A DNA stretch of 46,653 nt from positions 1-46,653 of the IMG/VR virus record IMGVR_UViG_3300007735_000744; one strand, written 5' to 3'. This stretch comes from a virus. The position numbers and the translations under genes are program-made. A model generated the notes under the pieces. That model was given only the letters and a program-made list of their open reading frames with translations. It searched no databases and had not been told where the DNA came from. Positions 24,872-38,400 of this stretch are shown here, in pieces. Numbering within the stretch: position 1 is the first letter of the stretch; every line of letters begins with the position of its first letter.

Positions 24872-26455
24872 TTAAAACTCTAGTATAATTTTAATGTCTT
24901 CCTTTTGACTGGATGACCTAGGTATTGGAGATCTATTATCTATGTATATAATCTCTCCAGATTTTTTATTATATTCCGCAGATGCAATACCAGAATTAAA
25001 AGTTAATCCAAGTTGATATGTTCTGCTATTAATTGTAGTGGATACACCACTAAATGTAGAATCAATTGATAATGGTGTTGTTCCATTCATAGATGAACCA
25101 TATATTGTCAAATTTCCTCCAGTTGCTGGACTTGAAGTAAAGTTTGTAAGTTTGTATCCAACAGAAGTTGTACCTAACCCAACTGGTTGATAGTATTTTA
25201 ATACTCCGGTAATATTATCCCAAGACGCAACAAATCCAATTGCAGTCGATCCAACACCAACTGTCTGCGTAATTGTTGAATCTACTGCATAAGTTGTAGC
25301 AGTTGTTGCTGATCCGGTAAATTTAAGTGCTTTTAGTCCACTTACTATAGATGTATTTAAAAGTTCTACTTGACTTCCGGTAATTGTTGGGTTTTTTATA
25401 ATACCAACTCTTGCAAAATCATTTCCAGAAATTATATCTGGATTTGATTCTAAAGTTTCATATCTAGAATAGATAAGAACTCTATATGCACCAAGTTCTC
25501 TATAGATATCATATCCATGACCACCTTTTGGTGGAATAATTACATCAAAAGAAGCAAGAGAAGATAATCCTGCGCCAACATTTGACAATGAGGTTGGTAT
25601 TCCCGGAGCACCTGGTTCAAATTTTACAGTGCCATAAGTATAACCATTCCCGCCATCAGTAATATAAACTTCTGATACTTTTCCAAAAGAATCGGTCGTG
25701 ATTGTCACTTTTCCGTCATTGCCATCTCCGAGAATAGGAATATTGGTGAATGTTGAAGATGTCGGATTATATGATATTCCTCTTTGTTTAATAACAATAG
25801 AATTTATTCTTCCATCTACTGCATTTGCTTTTGTTGAAATGCTTTCACCAGAAATTCCCCAATCTTCTGGAACTGGAATATATTCAATTGAATCAAATTT
25901 GATAATTTCTGAAGGTTTTATTGTATATAGATATTTCCAAATATATCCATCCCCAGAAGTTCCTGCAGATCTTGGTTCCAAATCAATAAATTCAGGTTTA
26001 TCATATGAAGGTCTTCCATTTAAATTTTCTGCATCAGATCCATTTTGAAGACAAATATAAACTCTAAGATCATCATTGATTACATAATAATTAGATTCAT
26101 AAAGACTTGATTGTGATGTTATGGGTGTTTTGTTGTAAATATTGTAATCGTGCCTGTACATCTCATAAGTTGTTCCTGCAGTCCAAATTATTTTTCTAAC
26201 TACTCTACGAATATCACTACTAGAAACTTGTTTCATAGCAATAATTGTATCTTTAATATCATTCTCTTCTTTAAAACCATCCACTGGAGATGGTCCAGTG
26301 CCCCAACTCAAAGATCCTCCAGCTCTTTGATCAGTCGAATTTGGTTGTCCGATAAATGTATAATAACGATTTAACGTTTGACCGATACCAACAATACTTT
26401 TGGTAAAATTTTCAGCATTTAATATTCTAAATTGATCAGATATAATAGCGGGCAT
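24872..26455 (-). CDS. gp8: Baseplate wedge protein gp8
   Basis: 527 aa (T4 gp8 is 334). A baseplate wedge subunit. The first 210 residues match gp8: MPAIISDQFRILNAENFTKS, YYTFIGQPNSTDQRAGGSLSW, YEMYRHDYNIYNKTPITSQ, YYVINDDLRVYICLQNG, then GTSGDGYIWKYLYTIKPSEI and YIPVPEDWG, corresponding to T4 GDGYVWEYLFEIPP...YIVVP. Beyond this is an extension with two GISY/GNGYTYGTVKFEPG-type repeats and a Ser/Thr-rich beta region ending SQKEDIKIILEF. It lies between the gp7-like giant gene and the DUF4815 giant gene, as T4 gene 8 follows gene 7. An AATAAATA box lies 15 nt upstream. Confidence 0.9.
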   Translation of the reverse strand: MPAIISDQFRILNAENFTKSIVGIGQTLNRYYTFIGQPNSTDQRAGGSLSWGTGPSPVDGFKEENDIKDTIIAMKQVSSSDIRRVVRKIIWTAGTTYEMYRHDYNIYNKTPITSQSSLYESNYYVINDDLRVYICLQNGSDAENLNGRPSYDKPEFIDLEPRSAGTSGDGYIWKYLYTIKPSEIIKFDSIEYIPVPEDWGISGESISTKANAVDGRINSIVIKQRGISYNPTSSTFTNIPILGDGNDGKVTITTDSFGKVSEVYITDGGNGYTYGTVKFEPGAPGIPTSLSNVGAGLSSLASFDVIIPPKGGHGYDIYRELGAYRVLIYSRYETLESNPDIISGNDFARVGIIKNPTITGSQVELLNTSIVSGLKALKFTGSATTATTYAVDSTITQTVGVGSTAIGFVASWDNITGVLKYYQPVGLGTTSVGYKLTNFTSSPATGGNLTIYGSSMNGTTPLSIDSTFSGVSTTINSRTYQLGLTFNSGIASAEYNKKSGEIIYIDNRSPIPRSSSQKEDIKIILEF

Positions 26456-26470
26456 TTTTGTGATAGTTTA

Positions 26471-26478
26471 TATTTATT
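26471..26478 (-). promoter_or_regulatory. Possible late promoter box AATAAATA before gene 8
   Basis: AATAAATA on the minus strand spans the end of the giant gp7-like gene, 15 nt before the gp8 ATG. It lies in a run of AAATAAATAAATATAAA, so the exact box is ambiguous and the leader would be unusually short. Confidence 0.3.
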
Positions 26479-29400
26479 TATTTACCTTTAAACAAACCTC
26501 TTGTTCTGGTAACTTCTGGTGCAGAAGATAAACCAACTAATCCATTATTTGTATTTATTGTAAAGTTTTTTGGAATACCAATTCCCCTATTTTGATAATC
26601 GTAAATATTACCCCAACTATATTTTCCATAAAAACCATTTGGTCTATTTAATGGATCTGCATTAACTATAATTTGATTTGCATGATTGGGACTAGGTAAA
26701 AATTTACAAAATACAGTAACAATACCAACCCCAGAAGATTGCACGTTGTCTGCATAATAAACTCCATCAATAAATGTATTTGCCGTTCCGACATTTGTTA
26801 TTGTATTGCCCGCAGTCGTAATTCCAGTCAAAGCATGTCCACATTGCACATTGCTATCGTAAATAATAAAGTAATCTCCTGTTGATATTCCACTATATGA
26901 TATTCCAAAACTGTCAAGAGCAGAATAACCAATTCCTAAAGTTGTATTATCATAAGATTCTGTTTTTAATGTAAAAATTAGTTGTGGTAGAGTTGACCCA
27001 TACCCCAAACTTGTATCCACCCCAACAATTAATCCATGATCTCCTTTTGATTTTATGGAAACTATTTGCTCGGTCAATGCTTTGTCTGGTTGTATTAATA
27101 TTTTTGGTGGATTATTTTGATTATAACCAAACCCAGGATTTGTAATTGAAATTGAAGTTACAATACCAGATGTAGCATTTGATGTCGCTGTAGCAAAATT
27201 ATAAACAGCAGTAGAATATACTGAAGTTGCTCCAGCACCAATTAAAACATAACCATCATTATTTGGAACATATAAAATATCATTTATAATATTTGATTGA
27301 TTTGTCGATCTATATGTCCAATTTATCAAATCAAAAGAATAATACAATAATCCATTTGAGTTTAATAATGTGTATAATTTATATGATGTATTATAATTAA
27401 TGTTAACAAAATTTCCATTAATATTTGGTGTTATTTGTTCCCAAGTAACACCAAAAAATGACCTAAATATAGAATTTGAATTACCCACTACAACAAATTT
27501 TACCCCATCCCAAATAATTTTATTTAAATGATTTGATGTAATTACATCTGTATCCCAAAATTCTCCACTTGATGATGTCGAAACCGTGCCATCGTCACCT
27601 ACTGCAACTAGTTTTGATGCTCCATATGCTACAGATTTAAAATTACTAGAAGTATTTGATGCGACTTTAGTAAATGCAGTCGATCCAACACCAACTGCAG
27701 AAAAAATTGCCCCAACGTATCCGACAGAAATCCACTTACCAATATCTGAAAAATAATTAACATTAGTTAAAGATGAAATATAAGAACTTTCAGATCTTGT
27801 AATAATACCAAATTGTGAAAATTCTTCATATTTTTTCATTTCTGTCCAAGAAGATATTGTCGTTCCATAACCAATTGCTTTAATTATTTTTCCATTATTG
27901 CCAACAGCAATATAGGTATTGGTCGATGCAAAAGAAACTGAATTGAATGATACAGTTCCCGCAAAACCTACATTCGAAAATGAACTATAATTTTTCGCAT
28001 CTGTTGTAATTGCAACAACACCACTTTGGCCCACAGAAACTATTGGATTTCCATTAGTAATTGAAAGCAGGGAGGTATTAGTAGAAAGACCAGAAGATAA
28101 TGTCCAGTTTAAAATTGGATCTTTTAATTGCACAGAAATTGATGAAATAGCAACATTTGGTGATGTTGTGTACGCATATCCAATTCCACCTGTTGAAATT
28201 GCAATTGAAGAAATTGTACTAGAAATAGAAACTATTGCTGTTGCTATCGCAGGATTTGTGTCCCTAGTTTCAACAATTAAAATATTGGCATCTTCTTCTG
28301 GTAATGAGTCCAATGTATTAAATAATGGAAATGCACTGCTTACATATATTGAAGTATCTTCGATATTTACATTTTTAATTATTCTTGTTGTTGGTCTAAT
28401 TGTTGGTATTAAACTTGGTCTTGCTTTGGATACTAAAGATCCATTAATAATTCTATCTTGTTTTTGTTTAGACCATTTAAGAGGTCTTTGTTTATTTGTA
28501 TTCGTATTAATACCTACACTGTCATAATTATAAGTGTCAAGTTGATCACTTGAAACAATTTTTTTAACAATTCGGTCAAACTGTTCGATATCTAAATTGT
28601 CATAAATGTTTTCTCCAATTTGAACACCATCACCATCTTTAATTGTTTTTACAGGAGTAATGGTTTCAACATCTCGAACAGATCCTTTAAAGAATAGAAC
28701 ACTACATTTTGAACCAGGTTTTGGTGGTTCTTTGAAGAATATCCTACTTCCTAAAACAGTATATGATTCATTTGGTATTTGTAGTATATCATTTAAATAT
28801 ATGAATAAGTTATTTTCCAATTCTATATCAGAACCTGGATTTTTCTTTAAATCTATAACATCAGTAACACCACTTACGGTTTGTGTTAATGTAAATTTGG
28901 TTCTTGATCCATTAAAATATTCAGAAATATCATCAAATGATATAAATTGTCCAACAAAAAATCCACTAAATTTATCTGTTGACGTTTCATTTATTGTAAT
29001 TCTAAATTCACTAAATGATGCTCCTATGTTTGGATTTGTGGTCAAACCCACAACAGATAACACATCTCCAACTTTATATCCAATTCCTGGGTCGTCTATA
29101 TTGAACTGAATAATACTTGAACCATTTCCAACTTGAACTGAAACCTTTGCCCCTATTCCACTTCCACTAGATCCTCCTGTGTAAGCAACGCCCAGATTGC
29201 TGTAAGGTAATGGCAAACTTATTACTGCCACTGGCAATGATGTGGAAGTATATCCAATACCTCCATTTACAATAGACAATGAGGTAATTGTTCCTCCAGC
29301 ACCAACAATCGCAGAAATTGAAGCACCAGATCCGACAGTCGATGCAATACTTATACTCGGAGACGTTCTATACCCACTCCCAGCGCCTTTCAGAGTGATT

Positions 29401-32400
29401 GAATTGATTGTTCCACCCGCTGACACAGAAACAGTCGCTGCGGCACCAATCAGGGGTTGATAACCAAATCCAGTTGTAATTGCAACATTTACAATTTTAC
29501 CTGCACTTGGAGCACCAGTTAAAAATTTAATCGTATTTGTATTTGGTGTATCAATTGTATAATCAACTTCTGGAGTTTGGAAAATATTATTAATTAGAAT
29601 GAATGGTTTGTTGTTTATATTTGTGCTACTATTTGTATTTGTAAAAATTCCAGCAACTGATTGATTGTTTGATGATAGTACAAATGTTGTAGCTGCAATA
29701 CCAGTAAATTGATCAGATACATCGTCCAAAATTAAATTATTATCAACTGGATTATATGCATCCAACTGTCTCGAAAATACTCTTCCAGAAAAAGATGAAT
29801 TCTGAATTAATTGCGGATCCGTTGATGCAATTGATGGACCATATGGAGGAGTTGAAAAATATATTGTATCATCAATAATATTAAAATCTCCTTTCATTAT
29901 TGTTATAGCTGCCCCAACAGTATGCCCAGCAGCAACAGAACCCATAAATGCTCTAGATACATTTAAAACATTAGTAGAACCAACACCAACAGAATTAACT
30001 TTTAGATATTCATTATCAATTTGAAGAATGTCATTATTAAAAACAGAACCAATTCCGGAAGATATGTATACACTTGTAGAACCAATACCAATAGGTGCAG
30101 AAAGACTCAATGATATTTTTTTTCTATAAATTGGACTTTGAATAATATTATCAATCGAAATGATCACATTTTCATTTGGATTCTTAAAACTAAATGATTG
30201 AGTTCCTATTCCAAGTGCTGTCAAATTGAACGGAGTATTCAAAGTTGTTGAAAAACCAGAAACTTGAAAATTATTTGTATCAATTTTTTTGACAAATATA
30301 TTTGATGGAAGTTTATTAGTTCCTAATAAGGTTGGAGATAGGTAAATATTATCTGCTGGAGTAGATCCACCAACATTAGAACCAGAAATTATAATTTGAT
30401 CTGTTGATGTATATCCTGTTCCTCCATTTACAATTCTTACTTCAGAAATATCTTTATTTGCGTCTCTTGTTACATTAAATATTGCACCAGTTCCAATTCC
30501 ACTAGAAGTAGACGCAATACTTACATATGTTGTATTTGCAGTTCCAGCTCTGGTTGTAGAAACTCTTGATATTGTAAAATATAAATTATTTGTGGGAGTT
30601 GCCCCACCCATATAAGTTCCAGCAATTGAAATTTGTTGCCCAACGGAATAACCACGTCCTCCATCAATTAACTGAACTGATGTTACAATAGGATTTCCAG
30701 TTCCACTATTATAAGTAATGAGAACTTGAAATAATGCTCCAGTACCAATGCCGGTATTTACATTTCCTGGAATTGGATTTCCAAATCCAAAATATTGCGA
30801 AAAAATACCAGGTGAAACTGCACTACTAATGCCAGTAACAATCCCAGTGTATGGAACATAATTATTGTATCCATTTTCATATATTGCACTTCCTATTCCT
30901 GCACCAACTTTCATTAATATATCAAGAGTTCCCGTTGCATAAGATGTTGTTGCAATGCCGATTCTTGTCCCAACGCCAGGATTGTAGATTATCTCTTGTC
31001 CAGATTGAAATCCATGATTTGGAATAATAAATTTATCATTTGATAAATCAATAATCGTGCTAGCAGATCCAACAAATTCTTTATAAAAAATTGGATCACC
31101 TTTACTTTTTAATTTAAAACTCGACAATCCAACAATCGATCCACCTAAAGTTGTTGTTATTCCAGTAAATTGACTGCTAATGTCATCAATCATATAAACT
31201 TTATTTGTTTTATTTAAGGTATAAGATCTAAGAGCAGTTCCTTCTAAGAAATATATTCTTTCAACTGACCCATCATCCAATTGATCATCTTCATACACCA
31301 TAGCAAAGTTATTTTTAACAGACAAATCTGCGGTATTATCTATATTTACAAGTAAAAATGGATCTGGATTTACAACTTTTACTTTCATATTTGTTGATTT
31401 TCCAACACCAAGATTTAATGGACCAGAAGTTACTATTCCCGTAATAACTAAATCGGAAAATTCTTTAAATCCAGATGGATGCACAATTGATTTTACAGAT
31501 TCTTTCCAAGTTGAATATGGTATTTGTCCTTTAATCGAATATGAGAATTTTTGATAGTAATCATTATCAGAAATTCTTTGTTGATAATCATTTAAAAATC
31601 CAACCTTATCACCAAAATCATTAATTTTTTCTCTAAAAACATTTAAGTCAGAATCCAAAGAAAATTTACTTACATACTTAACTGTTCCATTTAATTTTGA
31701 TTTCTCTCCATAAAGTTTATCTTCAACATTTAACGTTCCCTGAACATCTATTAATCTTAATTGATTGGTATCATTATCCCACCCATTTTCCATAACTTTT
31801 GCAGAAAATGTAGATCCAGAAATGACTCTTTCGCCAGAATGATAATTTGCATCATCAGTTAGAACCATTTCAAATTCTGCCATATCTTTTTTATTAACAA
31901 CATATCCAAGTGTTAATAAGTTATTATAATTTCCAAATGTTCCTGTCTGTAAACCAGACATTGAATAGTTTACAACAAAATTTGTAGTGTTTACGCCTGT
32001 TACTGTGAAAAAATTATACCCATAATCTTTTGAATTGAAATTTGACAATCCAGAAGATGAGGGAGTCAACCTACATTTTTCAATAAATATTTTATCTCCT
32101 ACAGAAAATGGAAAATCAATTTCAGTAGTTCCATATCCTGTTGAAATGTATGGATATAAAGCAGGATCATTAACTAATTCAATTGTTCCTATACCACTAG
32201 AAACACTAGCATAAATTGAATCTATTTCATATCCATTTGAGTTATTATATGGAACAATTCTAAGTGGTTCTTTTAAACTATAAGAGTTTTTTAAAATATT
32301 TACAGAAACAACTGATCCTCCTTGAATTCCTGCATATATTTCAATATCATTATTTCCTATTATTTTTAATTTGGGTGGTGTATTATAATTTTTTCCAGAT

Positions 32401-35400
32401 GTTAAAATTCCAACATAATCTATTCTAGCAATATCTTTAATAATACAAACCGATGGAATACTTAATTGCGGTAAAGTTGTAGGATCTGTTGGATAATCAA
32501 ATCCATCCTTTATCCTATCAATTGATATTATTTTTCCAATTTCTTCTGAAATTGGATATAAAATTGCGCCACTTCCAGTTGTACTTGCAATTGAAACAAT
32601 TGAAGGAATTTTTGAATAAGATTTTCCTTTAGAATTGATTCTTATTTTCGATATTGAACCAGTAGAATTAATTGAATCTGTATCATAAAAAACCGATGAA
32701 ATGCCCGATGTTTGTGTGTATGAAGTATCTTCTGGTTTTTGTTTTAAATTGAATTTAAATGAAGTAGAATTAATTCCTATTATTGAATAGTCGCTATTCA
32801 ATAAACTTTGCCTAATATCAATTTTATTATTTCCAAATACTTCATAATCAGAAGACAATCGAAAGGCATCGATATCAAAAAGAGAAGTTGAGGAAAACTT
32901 ATAATAAAGCAAATTTGGAATATTTCTTTGATTTGTTGTTATTGTGACAGCAACACCAGATCTACTAATAGATAATGAATTTGTTTTCTTTTTATCTATT
33001 TCGAATTTTTTTTGAAAATTTTGATCTTTATAAAATTCTAATTTTAAATCATTTAAAGATGAATCCGATACATCAAAAGTAATTGTATCTCCTTTGGTAA
33101 AGGATAATGGAGGATTTATAAGTGCAATATTATGAGTACCTACACCAACAGAGGTAAATGTGATTCCAATTCCAATGGATGCATCATATGCATAATTTGA
33201 TAATTGTATTTTGTCTGGATTTTGTTTAATTACATAATAAATCGCACTATCAACCAATCCTCCAATGCCTACATTTCCTGCATAGTATATTACTTTATCT
33301 CCTGTTTTTAAATTATTATTTGGAATATTAATATTTGATGTTCCCCCTATGGAAACAAAATTAGTAGAAATACCTATCAAATCGGTTGTTATTTTTTTAT
33401 TTTTTCTATCAAATCTAAATTTAATATTTTCTTCTCTTGACGGAAGAACTGTAAATTTAATTTTATCTCCATTAAACAAACCATGAGGTTCAGAAGTTGT
33501 TACAATTCCTGCATAGTTTTGAACTCTTCCGGTAATTTTTGGATAATATGTTGACAATGAATGCGAATAACCAACTGAAGAATTATATAAAAATGTTACC
33601 GAATTTAATGTTGTTCCAATACCAACAGAAGTAGTAAATCCTAGAGTCGAAATTCCAAGAAAATTATTTCCAAAATTTACAGCATATACGATTTGATTAT
33701 TATTTAATGTTATTGGTGCTCCAGTAGACTCCGAATATGCACTAATTCCAACTCCTGCAGAATAATTATATACTAATGGTTGTCCAGTATAAAATCTATG
33801 ATTTTCTAGATATATGGATTTTTTTGGAACAGATCTAATATTTATTGTGCTTGTTCCAATACCCACAACAGAATAAGTAGATCCAGATTGTCCGTATCCA
33901 ATAGTATTTGTCGGATCAAAGTAAATAGTTTTATTTTCTGGAATTGTATACCCAATTGCCTTTGGTTCAAAAAATTCAAATTTATTTGTAAGAAGTCTTA
34001 CGCTTTCAATTCCTACTGTATGAATTCCTCCACCAGATTGCCTATTGACTAAAATTTGAGATTTTTTTGAATCAATGCCAGTGATGGTCATATATTCCGT
34101 TCCGACACCAATATTATCACTTACCTCAAATCCAACAACATCTTTAACTGTAAGATATGTTGATATACCTGTCGTAGACGTATTTTGTAATGTTTCTACC
34201 AATTCTGTCGTTTTTTGATTTACGAAAATATTTTTAACACCTTCTAATTGTGAAAGAGAAATTGTAGATATCCCAGAAATAACTACTTCATCACCTGTGG
34301 TTAAATTGTGAATAACTGATGTTATTCCTACAATTTGATTCGAACTATTTTCTTTTGAATAAAAAATTACATCATTAAAGGTAGTCACTCCAACTGTAAG
34401 ATTTGATATATTTTTACCAGATATTCTTGAAATTTGGGCACTTACTCCTGTTCCGTCTGGTGTATTGGAAAATTTAATTACATCATTTACAGAATAATTT
34501 GAACCAAAATTATCAATAAAAATAGAAGAAATACCAGATTTTTTAATATCTTTTACAATAAATTCTTGTTTTAAATTTGGAGAAATTTTTTCAATAATTT
34601 CATACCCAGAATTTACAGAATCTACATAATAATTACTAAAATTTCTAATCAGATTATAATTAGAAATGTTTGTTTTTTGTGAAAAACTTGGATCAAAGTT
34701 TTCTAAAATTGGTGTGTCTTTAAATTTTTGGCTAATTACATACGGATATGATGGGTTTAATATATTCGTTATTAATTCAAATGTTGTAAAATAAGCATAT
34801 GTCCCATATGGATATTCTGGAGTAATGCAATATCTTCCATTATATTCATCCAAATCACCGGAAGAATTATATTCATAATCATTAATAAAAAATCCATTTA
34901 CAAAATTATTTGGTCTAAGATCATTAGTTGGTAATGATTTTTTACTATAACTAGATGAAATTAATTTAATGGTAGTATCATTTAAATTTTCATATCCATA
35001 TGGACCATAAATTGGATTTCCATCATATGCCCATCCTACAATTGGGGAATGACGAAATGAAGAATTTTGTTCTTGATTGTTGTCTAAAATATTATCTGAA
35101 AGATTTTTTCTAAATTGTCTTGGCAAATAAAAATTTATTGGCTGTAACCCCAAATTCAAATCTAATGCTGGATATGAAAGTGTCTCGTCATCGCCACCAT
35201 TTACTAGAATTGTATTTTTATTTTTCTCAACTTGATCAATTTTCCATTCAAAAACGTCTACTACAAATTTTAAATCGGACCCTCTTCTTACTGCGCTTAA
35301 TATTGTATTCGATGAAGCATACCCAACTCCACCATCAACAATAGAAAAATTTACAATTGATCCATTTTGAATTATTGGTTTTAAATCTGCATATTTCCCC

Positions 35401-38400
35401 TCACCATAAATTATTACTTGTGTTCCATTATCATATCCATTACCACCAAAAATAATTTGAACATCATTAATAGATCCATTTACAATTACCGGTTTAAGTA
35501 GTGCTTTACTAATTGAAGATAATTCTACATTGGGTCTTCTATGGAAATTGATAATGTTTGGACTTCCATAAGAATTTCCTCCATTTTCGATATATACACT
35601 TTCGACAGAACCCAAAACAACAGGAGTCAATATCGGTGCAACAATAGCGGTAGATCCAATTCCAGAAACTGTTTCTATATTAATTTGTATTGGTGGATAA
35701 TAAAAAGTATGAGTCCCAACACCCAAAGAATTAAATTTTACGTATTTTTTATTTAAATAATTTTGTTTAATTGAATCGGTTTCTATTCCAGTTTCTGAAA
35801 GTTTAAATTTATTTTCATCAACTACTGTTACTATGTAATCTGTTATCGATGATAACCCAGATATTGATGTATTAGTGTAAGAATATTTTATAAAATCTTG
35901 ATTTTTAAATCCGTGATTTTTTGCAAAAATATAATTATCTGCAGTATTAATTCCAGATATTTCCATTCCAAAGCTAGGATAAAAACTAGAAGCAACTTTA
36001 ACAAGTCTATTTGAATAATTTTTTCCTTTATTTTTTACATATATTTTAGTAATTGTATTTTTTGAATTTAAAGTATTAAATTGATGAAAACCAGAACTAA
36101 TTCCAGTAATATTGATTGTATTAATACCAACTATAGAATCATTTTTATTTTTATGTAATTTTACTGATTTTGAATTTACAATTTTTATAAAGTAATTAGA
36201 TTTATCAATTAATCCCGAAATATTCGCATTTCCATTTGTCGAATAGATTACTTCTTCATGATTGTCAAAATTGTGATTATTTAAAAAGGTAATAGTGTCT
36301 GTATTAATGTTTACTGATGTTCCATCAGCTTTTAATTTAGCAATAATTTTAGATTTAACTAAATTTGTTTCTAATACGGCACCTTCGCCATTTCCACCAG
36401 AAATAGTTACTTTTGGTTTTCTGTCATATCCAATTCCGGGAGAGTTGATTTTTACTTCTTCAATTGAACCAGAAAGAATTAAATGTGCATTACACCCAGA
36501 CCCAATAGAATCTGAAATAATTAAATTTGGTGAATTTATAACGTCATAATTTTTTCCTGGATTTGTTACCGTAATAGAATCAACCATTCCATAATAGATA
36601 TTTTCATCAAATAATGTAGGTGAGTATATTTCTACACCATTTGCAAGAATACCTACTTGTCGATTAAAAGTAGTTCTACTTTCTGGATCATCAAAATAAT
36701 CAATAGAATCATTTAATTTAATTTTTTTTAATAATTTTTGATCTTTAATTATTTTATTTTCAAAACCAAGTTTATATACTTGATCTGATGTTATAGGATA
36801 ATCAATTTGAACAAATTTTTCATTAAAAATATCACTATTACTATATGACAATTTAATTTGGTTGTCATTTATTTTTGTTACAAAATATACTCCTGTAGAA
36901 ATTCCAACAGAATTTGAATTGTAATATATTTTATCTCCTGTTAAGAAATTATGATTGTTCGCAGTTAAAATGGTCGTACCAGACCCAACAGAACTAATAT
37001 TTTTTTCTGTTGATGTGCATGTAATTTGATAATCAGGAAGACCAGAACAAGCAACATATAAGTATTCTTCATTTTTGTCGATATATGTATTTTGAACTGA
37101 TGAAATTATATTTGAAACATTTGAAAAAATATTAGAACTTGATTTTATAAGTTTTCTTTTAATTTTACTTACATTATTTAAATTTAATGTTTTTGTTGTT
37201 TCTATGATAAATCTATTTTTAATTTCTCTTTTATCGCCATCTTCTACATTTGTAACTGTTGCTTCAATCTGTTCTTCGTCATCAAATATATAAATTTTTT
37301 GATTTTTATGTACAATTAAATTATCTTTTAAATATATTCTATAAGTATTATTTGTGAGAATTTCAATATTTTGAATATCATGATGAGTTGGAATATTATA
37401 AACCCAACTTGTAAATTTATAATCTTTTGAAATATTTTTACCAAAAGAACTTAAAGATATTTTATCTCCTTTTCTTAAGTTTGAAGATTTGTCAAAATTA
37501 ACATTTCCTATTACATTAATAATTCTAAATTTTATTGGAGATATATTGTCAATATCAGATTCTACATAAGAATAAGCTAATTTATTCTCATAAATCAAAT
37601 CACCAAATTGCAAATCATAAATGAGACCAGTAATATTTAATAATTGAGTATTTGTTTTATCTGTGTAATTTATTTCAATATTTCCATTATTTGTTTTTGC
37701 AATTACAGTACCAGAATATGCAAATCCAACTGTAGAATCTACATTAATAACTGTTGAATTTTTTGATATAGAATCAATTACTTTTGTGGTTCCGGTAAAT
37801 TCAAAACTATTAATAAAGGAAGTTGAATCTAAAGAAATTTCATATAAATTCTTACCTTGAACGGGTCTATATTCAACATTATAAATTGAAGCCGAAGCAG
37901 TTCCAGAAGAAACTTGTTGATATAAAGTAGATCCATTAAGAAATAAAGGATCATCTCCGGAAACTTTTTCTACTAAAATATTTTTTGTTATGAAATAATT
38001 ATTATCAGATGGCCTCAACATATATTCTTGAGGTTTGATTACTTCAATATCTTCACCAAAGAGAACTTTAAATAATATTTTAAAAGAGGTATCAGTTCCC
38101 TTTGATGTATAAAAATCTTTTGCTCTCGATAAAATATTTTCGACAGATATATTGGAAGTGAAACTTCTTTCTTCAAATCCTGGCAAAAATTGGTTTTTGA
38201 ATTTTTTAAAAAATTCAAAAAAGAAAATATAATTTAAATTATTAATTATTGTTCCGGCAGAATGGTCTTCTGCTAAAGTTTTTGTAAAAGTTAAAAATTC
38301 TGGATTATTGTTATTTTCAAGATTTTCAATACCACTAAAACCACGTATACATCCAAGAAAAGAATTTTGTGTTTTTGATGTATATGTAATGATTTCATCG

